Below, piece after piece: positions 44,494-50,828 of a stretch of DNA of 50,828 bases (its first letter is position 1; each line of letters begins with the position of its first letter). The position numbers were made by a program, and so were the translations under genes. The notes under the pieces were generated by a model. That model was not told the origin of the DNA and made no database searches. It saw only the letters and a program-made list of their open reading frames with translations. Location of the stretch: NCBI GenBank assembly GCA_015163855.1, contig JAAOIK010000011.1:1-50828 (forward strand), in the 5' to 3' direction. The DNA comes from Pseudobdellovibrionaceae bacterium (GTDB lineage: Bacteria; Bdellovibrionota; Bdellovibrionia; Bdellovibrionales; UBA1609).

Positions 44494-45330
44494 TTAATTT
44501 TTTACCATAACATAGACCAGCGTCCAAGATAGGGTAAAGAATAAAGGGGCGGTTAGTAGTAAACTGTCGGCTCGGTCTAATAAGCCGCCGTGCCCGGGTA
44601 AAAAAGCTCCCGAATCTTTTTTATTACTACTTCTTTTTAGGGCAGACTCTATCAAATCGCCCACTTGCGCCATTACCCCTATAAGCAAGCAAAAAGGAAT
44701 GCTTATTAGTGGTGATATTTCTGGAAAGTAATATTGAAGGCCTGTAAAGCTAATTACTGCACCCATTAGCAAACCGGTAAGGGCTCCCGAAATACTTTTG
44801 TTAGGAGAAATATAGGGTAATAACTTAGGCCCTTTAAAGAAGTTTCCTCCCAGGTAGGCAAACAAATCTATAGACCCTACTGTAATTAACATAATAATAA
44901 ATAAAGATAGGCCCATTGGAGAGTTAATCAAGCGAATACAACTCACAGCACCTATTAGAAAATAAGAAATTAAAAATAAACTTTTAAATATCATTTGCAA
45001 AGTATGCTCAATAGAATTTTTATTTTTTGACTCTAAAAAACTAAGTAAAATGTGCAAGCTTACTAAGCCTGTAAAAAAAGGAAGAACCATATAAATGGGA
45101 GTAACCGAAGCCAAAAACAAACCCACACTGATTAGTATAAAGCTGGTGTAATAAAACATTTTAGATACTGTATTGATGTCAAAAAGTAGTCGATGCACTT
45201 CTTTGTTCAGCTGTAAGCTAAAGATAAATAAACAAATACTTAAACCATATAAACTATAAAAATAATAGCTTAAATAAAAAATGCTAAGAACGACCGCCGC
45301 GCTGATACTTCTAATAATAAAATTTTTCAT
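44494..45330 (-). CDS. cdsA: Phosphatidate cytidylyltransferase
   Basis: Makes CDP-diacylglycerol, used by PssA (3.3 kb) and other phospholipid enzymes; inner membrane. 278 residues with about seven membrane segments. The signature near the C-terminus is SPNKSISGALTGLLMG, then GDLIESALKRSSNKKDSGAFLPGHGGLLDRADSL (split here for reading), which is the family pattern ending in GGxxDRxDS. It directly abuts uppS (next base), in the usual frr-uppS-cdsA order. Confidence 0.95.
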   Translation of the reverse strand: MKNFIIRSISAAVVLSIFYLSYYFYSLYGLSICLFIFSLQLNKEVHRLLFDINTVSKMFYYTSFILISVGLFLASVTPIYMVLPFFTGLVSLHILLSFLESKNKNSIEHTLQMIFKSLFLISYFLIGAVSCIRLINSPMGLSLFIIMLITVGSIDLFAYLGGNFFKGPKLLPYISPNKSISGALTGLLMGAVISFTGLQYYFPEISPLISIPFCLLIGVMAQVGDLIESALKRSSNKKDSGAFLPGHGGLLDRADSLLLTAPLFFTLSWTLVYVMVKN

Positions 45331-46092
45331 TTATTCCTTATTACTGGTTAATGTTCGACTACCAAATCGTCTTTTTTTATTTTGAAAATCATTAATACAG
45401 TTTTGTAAATCTTCAGGTTGAAAATCGGGCCATAGTTTATTCGTCCACATAATTTCACTGTAGGCAGAAGACCACAAATAAAAATTAGATAATCGTGTTT
45501 CGCCACTAGTTCTAATAATCAAATCAGGGTCGGGTGCAACGGAGGAATACATAAAGTGATTTAATTTTTCTTCATCTAAATGATCTGCAACAGTTTTTAG
45601 TTTTTCAGGGCTAATAGGGTTTTCGCTTTCTATAAGTTCGGATATTTGTTCTTTTATATAGGCTTTACAGGCTTGTGTAATATCTAGTCTTCCTCCGTAA
45701 TTAATAGCTAAAACTAAATGTAAGCCTGTGCAAGCTTTGCTTTTTTGTACGATAGCCTGCAATGTGCTTTTTGTTTTTTGAGGTAATGGGTTTAAGTCTC
45801 CTATAAGGTGCAGTTGTATATTGTTTTTTAGCAGTAAGGGCAATTCTTTTTGTACGCTATTGTCTAGCAACTTCATTAGTAGGTTAATCTCTGATTTAGG
45901 GCGATTCCAATTTTCTGTACTAAAAACAAATAAAGATAAATATTTTAATTGTATTTTTGCACAATATTCAATAATAGTTTTTGCTTGTTTAAGACCTTCT
46001 TTGTGGCCAGTAATAGAGCTTTTGGAGTTTTGGTTTTTTGCCCAACGATTATTGCCATCCATGATAATAGCAATATGGTTTAAGTTATTCAT
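45331..46092 (-). CDS. uppS: Undecaprenyl diphosphate synthase (cis-prenyltransferase)
   Basis: Builds the C55 lipid carrier for peptidoglycan and O-antigen. The N-terminus IAIIMDGNNRWAKNQ carries the catalytic Asp12. SLFVFSTENWNRP, then LVLAINYGGRLDI, and the C-terminal PDLIIRTSGETRLSNFYLW are the conserved regions; AYSEI follows. The length of 253 is normal. It lies between frr and cdsA on the same strand with 0-7 base gaps. Confidence 0.96.
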   Translation of the reverse strand: MNNLNHIAIIMDGNNRWAKNQNSKSSITGHKEGLKQAKTIIEYCAKIQLKYLSLFVFSTENWNRPKSEINLLMKLLDNSVQKELPLLLKNNIQLHLIGDLNPLPQKTKSTLQAIVQKSKACTGLHLVLAINYGGRLDITQACKAYIKEQISELIESENPISPEKLKTVADHLDEEKLNHFMYSSVAPDPDLIIRTSGETRLSNFYLWSSAYSEIMWTNKLWPDFQPEDLQNCINDFQNKKRRFGSRTLTSNKE

Positions 46093-46099
46093 AGTGTTT

Positions 46100-46657
46100 T
46101 TACACCGTCATTAATTCTTTAGTTTTCGCTTCTCCTAACTGGCTAATTTGATCAATATAATCATTGGTAAACTTTTGAACTTCTTCTTCAGACTGCTTGC
46201 GCTCATCTTCGGTAATAGTTTTACTAGTTTGTAATTTTTTAAATTGTTCATTGGCATCACGGCGGGTATTTCGAACACTCACTTTTACTTGTTCTAAAGT
46301 GTTTTTCATTTGTTTTACTAAGTCTTTTCTTCGCTCTTCGGTTAGCTCGGGCACTTTTATTCGAATCATTTTGCCATCATTAAGGGGGGCCATTCCTATG
46401 GAGGAATTTAAAATAGCGGCCTCTATATCTTTTAATACAGTAGTTTCCCAAGGGGTAATTGTAAAACTTTTGGCATCGGGGCAGGCTAAGGTGGCCACTT
46501 GGCTAAGGGCAGTGCTTTGCCCATAGTAGTTAACCATAATTCCATCTAACATAGATACATTGGTTCTGCCTGTTCTAATTTTTTGCAAATCGTGTTTTAA
46601 AGCCTCAATGCTTTTGTTCATATTATTTTTTGTGGTGTCTAAAATTTCTTTTGTCAT
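46100..46657 (-). CDS. frr: Ribosome recycling factor
   Basis: Splits post-termination ribosomes together with EF-G. 185 residues, the exact usual size. Landmarks are LQKIRTGRTNVSMLDGIMVNYYG, TITPWE, NDGKMIRIKVPELTEERRK and the C-terminal VQKFTNDYIDQI helix. It sits between pyrH and uppS in the standard order, 7 and 13 bases from its neighbours. Confidence 0.97.
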   Translation of the reverse strand: MTKEILDTTKNNMNKSIEALKHDLQKIRTGRTNVSMLDGIMVNYYGQSTALSQVATLACPDAKSFTITPWETTVLKDIEAAILNSSIGMAPLNDGKMIRIKVPELTEERRKDLVKQMKNTLEQVKVSVRNTRRDANEQFKKLQTSKTITEDERKQSEEEVQKFTNDYIDQISQLGEAKTKELMTV

Positions 46658-46670
46658 CGCTGTAACCCTT

Positions 46671-47381
46671 TTAAGAAATTAGTGTACCTATGTTTTGATT
46701 TTTAATTACCTCGGCAATATTTCCAGGTTTATGTAAATTAAAAGCAATAATAGGCAAATTGTTTTCCATACATAAAGTAATTGCGGTGTAGTCCATGATG
46801 TTTAATTTCTTGCTTAGTACATCCGAGTAAGAAATAGTTTTAAAAATTTTGGCATCAGTATTGGTTTCGGGGTCTTTGTCGTAAACGCCATCCACCTTGG
46901 TAGCTTTTAATAAAATATCGGCATGAAGTTCGGTAGCTCTTAAGGCCGCGGCAGTATCGGTGGTAAAGTAGGGGCTGCCTGTTCCGGCACCAAAAATTAC
47001 AATGCGCTTTTTATTTAAATGTCTATCGGCTCGTCTACGAATATAGGGTTCGGCAATAGAAGACATTTCAATAGTGGTTTGTACTCGAGTGGCTAATCCG
47101 CGTTTTTCTAAAGCATCTTGCAAGGCTAAGCTGTTAATACAAGTGGCCAGCATTCCCATATAGTCCGAGCTTGCTCGGTCCATGCCTTGGGCGGCGGCCG
47201 AAACCCCTCTAAAAATATTACCTCCACCAATAACAATACCAATTTGGGAACAAATTTGGTGAGCTTTTGCAATATCTTCTACCAGTTGATCCAAAACGCG
47301 TAGGTCGATACCTTGCTTTGCACTTCCCGCTAAGGCTTCTCCACTAATTTTTAATAAAACACGGTTATAAGTTTTTGGCAT
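46671..47381 (-). CDS. pyrH: UMP kinase
   Basis: Phosphorylates UMP to UDP, feeding the UTP used by GlmU and PyrG elsewhere in the window. The amino-acid-kinase fold shows [44 protein letters not shown] and [20 protein letters not shown]. The length of 236 is typical. The gap to tsf is three bases, so translation is probably coupled. Confidence 0.97.
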   Translation of the reverse strand: MPKTYNRVLLKISGEALAGSAKQGIDLRVLDQLVEDIAKAHQICSQIGIVIGGGNIFRGVSAAAQGMDRASSDYMGMLATCINSLALQDALEKRGLATRVQTTIEMSSIAEPYIRRRADRHLNKKRIVIFGAGTGSPYFTTDTAAALRATELHADILLKATKVDGVYDKDPETNTDAKIFKTISYSDVLSKKLNIMDYTAITLCMENNLPIIAFNLHKPGNIAEVIKNQNIGTLIS

Positions 47382-47384
47382 AAT

Positions 47385-48032
47385 TTAGTTTAGTTGTGCT
47401 TTTACTTCTGCAGCAAAGTCTTCGGTCTTTTTTTCTATTCCTTCTCCCAATTCCCATCTTACAAAACGGCGTATCACAATATTTTCACCCAAAGTGGCAA
47501 TGGTGTTTTTAAGAACATCGTCGATAGTTACATCGGGGTCTTTTACAAATTTTTGGTTCATTAAGCAAACTTCAGATAACCATTTATTAACTTGCCCTGT
47601 TAAAATTTTTTCTAAAAACTCTTCTTTCTTTCCCTCTTCTAAAGCTTTGGCTTTTAGTACGGCTTTTTCTTTTTCGATGTCCTCTTTTGGCACCTGGGCT
47701 TCGGTTACATATAAAGGTTTTTGAGCAACAATATGTAAGGATAAATCTTTACAAAAAGATTTAAAGCTTTCGTTTTTTGCCACAAAGTCGGTTTCTGAAT
47801 TTACTTCTAATAAAACTCCGATAGTTCCACCAGCATGAATATAAGAGGTAACACTACCTTCGGCAGCAATACGGTCTGATTTTTTTCCCGCAGAGCTTAA
47901 ACCTTTTGCTCTTAACCACTCAATAGATTTTTCAAAGTCACCCTTACTAGCTTCAAGAGCTTTTTTACAATCTAGCATACCAGCTTGGGTTTTATTTCTT
48001 AAATCTTTAATCATGTCTGTTGAAATTGTCAC
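47385..48032 (-). CDS. tsf: Elongation factor Ts, short form
   Basis: Exchanges GDP for GTP on EF-Tu. The N-terminal UBA-like part reads MIKDLRNKTQAGMLDCKKAL. The core has TDFVAKNESF, the contact with EF-Tu. The length of 215 is shorter than E. coli EF-Ts (283) and resembles single-core forms known in other phyla. GTG at 48032 is preferred because GAGGTG lies five bases upstream. An ATG six codons later would start directly at MIKDLR. Confidence 0.94.
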   Translation of the reverse strand: MTISTDMIKDLRNKTQAGMLDCKKALEASKGDFEKSIEWLRAKGLSSAGKKSDRIAAEGSVTSYIHAGGTIGVLLEVNSETDFVAKNESFKSFCKDLSLHIVAQKPLYVTEAQVPKEDIEKEKAVLKAKALEEGKKEEFLEKILTGQVNKWLSEVCLMNQKFVKDPDVTIDDVLKNTIATLGENIVIRRFVRWELGEGIEKKTEDFAAEVKAQLN

Positions 48033-48050
48033 TGCACACCTCGGCTTTAA

Positions 48051-48953
48051 TTATTTTTTTGTCCACTCACTTTGTTTTTTTAATTTATCTAATTCTTCTT
48101 GAGTAGCTTTGTCGATAGTTTCTGTTTTTGTACTTTGTAGCTCTTCTTCAATCTCTACAACTTCTGCCATACCAGCAGCTACCATTTTTCGACCCGTAAC
48201 ACTTTCTTCTTTTTGTTTTTGTTTTTGAGGGGCGTTTTTTTCGTATTTTTCTTGAGCCGCTTGTTCTTTAAAATCTTTTCGGCCTTCGCTATAAGCATTA
48301 GCAACGGCTTGAGAAAATAAAGTAATTGCCTTTATGGAATCATCGTTTCCAGGAATAGGGTAGTCAATTAATTCTGGATTAGCATTGCTATCTACCACTC
48401 CAATAATTGGCAAGCCTAATTTGCGAGCTTCTAGTACGGCAGTTTTTTCTTTTACCGTATCAATAATGAAAACGGCATCGGGAGCTTCTTTTAGTTCTTT
48501 AATACCAACTAAAAAATCGTCCATTTTGATGTATTTTTTTTCAATGCGCAGTTTTTCTTTTTTAACAAATTGATCGAGCTGACCTTTTTCTCTCATTTGG
48601 TCAATTTTTTTAAGCCAATCAATACTGTTTTTAATGGTAGCAAAATTGGTTAAAGTTCCACCTAACCATCGCTTTACTACAAAGTATTGTCCGCAAGATT
48701 CGGCAGCGGCTCGTACCACGGGTGCGGCTTGAGTTTTAGTTCCTACAAAAACAATTTTTTTTCCTTGCGAGCCCAATTGTTTTACAAAGTCTAGGGCCAC
48801 AGTGCTGTGGCGCAAAGTTTGTTGTAAATCAATAATGTGGGTGCCTTGTTTTTCTGTGTAAATGTAAGGCTTCATTTTTGGGTTCCATCGGTCGGACTGA
48901 TGACCAAAATGCACCCCTGCTTCTAGCATTTCTTTAATACTTATTTCTGACAT
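48051..48953 (-). CDS. rpsB: 30S ribosomal protein S2
   Basis: 300 residues. MSEISIKEMLEAGVHFGHQ is the standard N-terminus. The core motifs are WNPKMKPYIYTEKQGTHIIDLQ (split by one variable residue in relatives), RWLGGTLTNF and PIIGVVDSNANPELIDYPIPGNDDS. The C-terminal 65-70 residues are an added charged tail, rich in Lys, Glu and Gln, that most S2 proteins lack. A strong AAGGAG precedes the ATG. It is the first gene of the translation/envelope run. Confidence 0.97.
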   Translation of the reverse strand: MSEISIKEMLEAGVHFGHQSDRWNPKMKPYIYTEKQGTHIIDLQQTLRHSTVALDFVKQLGSQGKKIVFVGTKTQAAPVVRAAAESCGQYFVVKRWLGGTLTNFATIKNSIDWLKKIDQMREKGQLDQFVKKEKLRIEKKYIKMDDFLVGIKELKEAPDAVFIIDTVKEKTAVLEARKLGLPIIGVVDSNANPELIDYPIPGNDDSIKAITLFSQAVANAYSEGRKDFKEQAAQEKYEKNAPQKQKQKEESVTGRKMVAAGMAEVVEIEEELQSTKTETIDKATQEELDKLKKQSEWTKK

Positions 48954-48971
48954 ATTGTCTCCTTAGTTTGC

Positions 48972-49020
48972 CTCTCTATCTTCGGGTCTTTTTAGGGACA
49001 CCAAGGTTTTTAAGATAGAT
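48972..49020 (-). promoter_or_regulatory. Possible rpsB 5' leader hairpin
   Basis: On the minus strand a CTATCTT segment near 49013-49019 can pair with AAGATAG near 48973-48981, enclosing about 30 bases just upstream of the rpsB ribosome site. Whether it is an S2 autoregulatory structure or chance cannot be judged from one sequence. Confidence 0.3.
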
Positions 49021-49023
49021 GTG

Positions 49024-49123
49024 TTTTATGGTTTTGCGTTTCTGTAATTAAGGCCTTTTGCTTGGGCAACCCTTCGGGCTGAGTCGCAAAAGGCCTTAAT
49101 CACAGAAACGCAAAACCATAAAA
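49024..49123. repeat. 38-base near-perfect inverted repeat between orn and rpsB
   Basis: Arms 49024-49061 and 49086-49123 match over 38 bases with one mismatch. The 24-base spacer, on the minus strand, reads GACTCAGCCCGAAGGGTTGC plus CCAA, with an inner CCC/GGG pairing. The same start and end pattern occurs in the spacer of the 2.1-kb repeat. It lies downstream of orn and upstream of rpsB, so it may terminate orn transcription. The remaining bases between the two genes show no gene. Confidence 0.9.
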
Positions 49124-49203
49124 TAGTTATCATTTTAGGGGGAGGGGGGCAAGGTTTATTTGGTTATAGGAGGGAGGGGCTGGGCTGTGAAAATGAAGAA
49201 CCC

Positions 49204-49740
49204 TTATTCTTCCTTCTTTTTTTTAAAGTCACAAAAGCTCATATAATGTTGAAGCTCGGCAATAGACTCTTTAGTGTCATCTAAAGCTCTATGGGTGTTT
49301 TGTTTTTTATACTGAATATTATGGTTATTAAAAAAAATTAACTTCCAAGAAGATACATCTAATAATCGGTGGTGAAGCCTTTGCTCTAAAGATTTCATAT
49401 ATTTTTTTATAAAATTTCTATCATGATAGATGCTGTTGCCGGCTAAGAAAATTTTTTCGTTGGGTTTAAAAAATTGGTCTAGAAATTTTAGCAAGCTTTC
49501 TTCCACCTGTTCTAAGCTTTCTTTGGAGTTTAAAACGGAGTTCCAAAGTCCGCTGGCTTGATGATGGGTGGTGTTCCATTCATCCATGCCTTGTAGGCGA
49601 AATTCGCCGTGATGAATCACTTTATTAAAGCTGGCAACCTCTTCTAAGTCTTTATTGGTGACAATAGCGGCCACCTCTAAAATCACATCTTTATCGGGGT
49701 CTAAGCCACTCATCTCTAAATCTAGCCATAGTAATTTCAT
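49204..49740 (-). CDS. orn: Oligoribonuclease
   Basis: Degrades 2-5 nucleotide RNAs and pGpG, and so also acts in cyclic-di-GMP turnover. The DEDDh exonuclease motifs are LWLDLEMSGLDP (Asp6, Glu8), FLAGNSIYHDRNF and HRALDDTKESI with the catalytic His and Asp. The length of 178 is normal. It is divergent from nuoB with about 120 bases between. Confidence 0.96.
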   Translation of the reverse strand: MKLLWLDLEMSGLDPDKDVILEVAAIVTNKDLEEVASFNKVIHHGEFRLQGMDEWNTTHHQASGLWNSVLNSKESLEQVEESLLKFLDQFFKPNEKIFLAGNSIYHDRNFIKKYMKSLEQRLHHRLLDVSSWKLIFFNNHNIQYKKQNTHRALDDTKESIAELQHYMSFCDFKKKKEE

Positions 49741-49862
49741 AGTTGGGACTACCTAATTGTTTGGTTTTTTCTGCTTGTGTAGTATAACTTAGCATAGTAC
49801 AAAAGAGACGGTAAGTATTTTCTATATTTATTGATATTTAAAGCTATGTATTAAGGGTTACT

Positions 49863-50426
49863 ATGGCAGAAAAAACATTACAAAATTCTACAAAAAAATT
49901 AGGAAGCCAAGCTTCGCCAAGTAATATTCAGGCCGAAGACTCTATGGTGTTAACCACGCGCTTAGATAAATTTGTGGCTTGGGGAAGAAAAAACTCTTTA
50001 TGGCCTTTGCCTTATGGAACGGCTTGCTGTGGTATCGAAATGATGTCGGTAATGGGACCAAAGTATGACTTAGCCCGATTTGGGGCAGAGGTGGTTCGTT
50101 TTTCTCCTCGGCAAGCGGATTTATTATTAGTGGCGGGAACGATTGTAGAAAAAATGGGGCCCATTATTAAGCGCATTTACGAGCAAATGTTAGAACCTAA
50201 ATATGTTATTGCCATGGGAGCTTGTGCTAGTTCGGGGGGTTTTTACCGATCCTATCATGTGGTGCAAGGGGTGGACACGATTATTCCTGTGGATGTGTTT
50301 GTTCCAGGTTGTCCTCCTACTCCAGAGGCGGTTTTAGATGGAGTTATGTTGTTGCAAAAAATGATAGCAGAAAATCAAGCGCGGCCTTGGAAGTCGCAGT
50401 GGCAAAGTTTACAAAAAAAGAAATAG
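49863..50426 (+). CDS. nuoB: NADH-quinone oxidoreductase subunit B
   Basis: The Complex I subunit that holds cluster N2 next to the quinone site. Four conserved cysteines are visible: Cys55 and Cys56 ([10 protein letters not shown]), Cys121 (GACASSGG) and Cys150 (VPGCPPTPE). [14 protein letters not shown] is also typical. The 187 residues include an N-terminal extension of about 25 polar residues. It is followed by nuoC on the same strand. No nuoA precedes it, although nuoA-nuoB-nuoC is the common order. Confidence 0.97.
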   Translation: MAEKTLQNSTKKLGSQASPSNIQAEDSMVLTTRLDKFVAWGRKNSLWPLPYGTACCGIEMMSVMGPKYDLARFGAEVVRFSPRQADLLLVAGTIVEKMGPIIKRIYEQMLEPKYVIAMGACASSGGFYRSYHVVQGVDTIIPVDVFVPGCPPTPEAVLDGVMLLQKMIAENQARPWKSQWQSLQKKK

Positions 50427-50468
50427 TATTTTGGCAGAGGGGCAGAGTTATAAAAAGGGTTTTTAATA

Positions 50469-50828
50469 ATGATAAGTGAACCAATCATAAAAAATTTATT
50501 ATCTGAGTGCTTTGCGGGTACCAACACAGACATAGAAAAAATAATAATTGCTCAAGAGCTAGGGCAGTGGATTATTTATATTTCTCCCGATCAGGTTTTA
50601 GCTTTTTTTACTTATATAAAAAAACAAAAGCGCTTTGATTTTTTAATGAATATTTCTGGGGTAGACTACTCCGACAAAGCCGACACGCACATTACTCAAA
50701 AATTTGGAGTGGTGTATGAATTATTCTCCTCTTTAGATATGTCTCGACTACGAGTGAAGTTAGGGGTAAACGACTCCGAAGAAGTGCCTAGTATTACCTC
50801 GGTTTGGAAAGTGGCCAATTGGTTTGAA
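50469..50828 (+). CDS. nuoC: NADH-quinone oxidoreductase subunit C, N-terminal part (cut by window end)
   Basis: 120 codons are visible from the ATG at 50469 (MISEPIIKNLLSE). The family region FDFLMNISGVDYSDK is followed by FGVVYELFSSLDMSRLRVKLGVND, which matches the 30-kDa subunit. The reading frame is open to the last base. It lies 42 bases after nuoB and continues outside the window. A NuoCD fusion cannot be ruled out from this part. Confidence 0.88.
   Translation, partial: MISEPIIKNLLSECFAGTNTDIEKIIIAQELGQWIIYISPDQVLAFFTYIKKQKRFDFLMNISGVDYSDKADTHITQKFGVVYELFSSLDMSRLRVKLGVNDSEEVPSITSVWKVANWFE

Noticed and set aside
46197-46526. A 109-codon plus-strand frame opposite frr
   Set aside because: Antisense to frr, a gene of exact expected length; no start signal.
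1-50828. tRNA or rRNA genes, CRISPR arrays, insertion sequences or prophage genes
   Set aside because: No cloverleaf with a T-loop motif, no regularly spaced repeats, and no transposase, integrase or phage structural genes were seen among the predicted proteins or gaps.

Overview
The window is AT-rich bacterial chromosome, densely coded on both strands, with almost every gene recognisable as Gram-negative core metabolism or envelope biogenesis. It carries LPS genes (kdsB, kdsD, lptC-like, lptB), lipoproteins with clear lipoboxes, outer-membrane beta-barrels and a Glt/Agl-type (myxobacterial gliding) envelope gene cluster. Two sigma54 activators and rpoN itself are also present. This combination points to the former Deltaproteobacteria, most plausibly a low-GC member of the Bdellovibrionota; that assignment is an inference from gene content, not from a marker tree.

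Layout. 1-4.6 kb (minus strand): an unusual CFI-box/beta-barrel fusion protein, then asd, pssA and a dolichol/diacylglycerol-kinase-type membrane protein. 4.8-6.5 kb: a DsbA-like lipoprotein convergent with sfsA. 6.6-11.0 kb (plus): a lipoate/2-oxoacid dehydrogenase cluster, lipA-E2-E3-lipB, in which cofactor synthesis and the enzymes that use it sit together. 11.0-14.6 kb (minus): a lipoprotein and a two-component pair in which the histidine kinase has no ATPase domain. 14.6-17.9 kb: glmU-glmS (UDP-GlcNAc supply). 18-21.6 kb: trmFO divergent from a DciA-like gene, a lipoprotein and pfkA. 21.9-26.8 kb: an FHA-sigma54 activator, then kdsB-pyrG-kdsD, which makes and activates KDO with CTP.

26.8-37.0 kb (plus): a compact cluster of two outer-membrane barrels, two large TPR proteins, a small secreted protein, a TonB-like/PglI-AgmX-type protein and a TolQ-TolR-TolR motor. 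It reads as one trans-envelope machine. It is followed without a large gap by lptC-like, lptB, rpoN and an AmpD-like amidase. 40.8-48.95 kb (minus): a long translation/envelope run transcribed rpsB-tsf-pyrH-frr-uppS-cdsA-rseP-tsaB-rluD. 49.2-50.8 kb: orn, then the start of a Complex I operon (nuoB, nuoC cut by the window end).

No tRNA, rRNA, CRISPR array, prophage or insertion sequence was seen, and no stretch longer than about 250 bases lacks a gene. The non-coding features of most interest are three very long, near-perfect inverted repeats at gene ends (around 2.1, 5.65 and 49.07 kb). Their stems are locus-specific, but two of them share an almost identical loop sequence. Other items worth checking are the kinase without an ATPase domain, the Glt-like machine next to LPS export genes, an apparently enlarged LptC with no separate lptA, and a site-2 protease with an extra PDZ-like segment.
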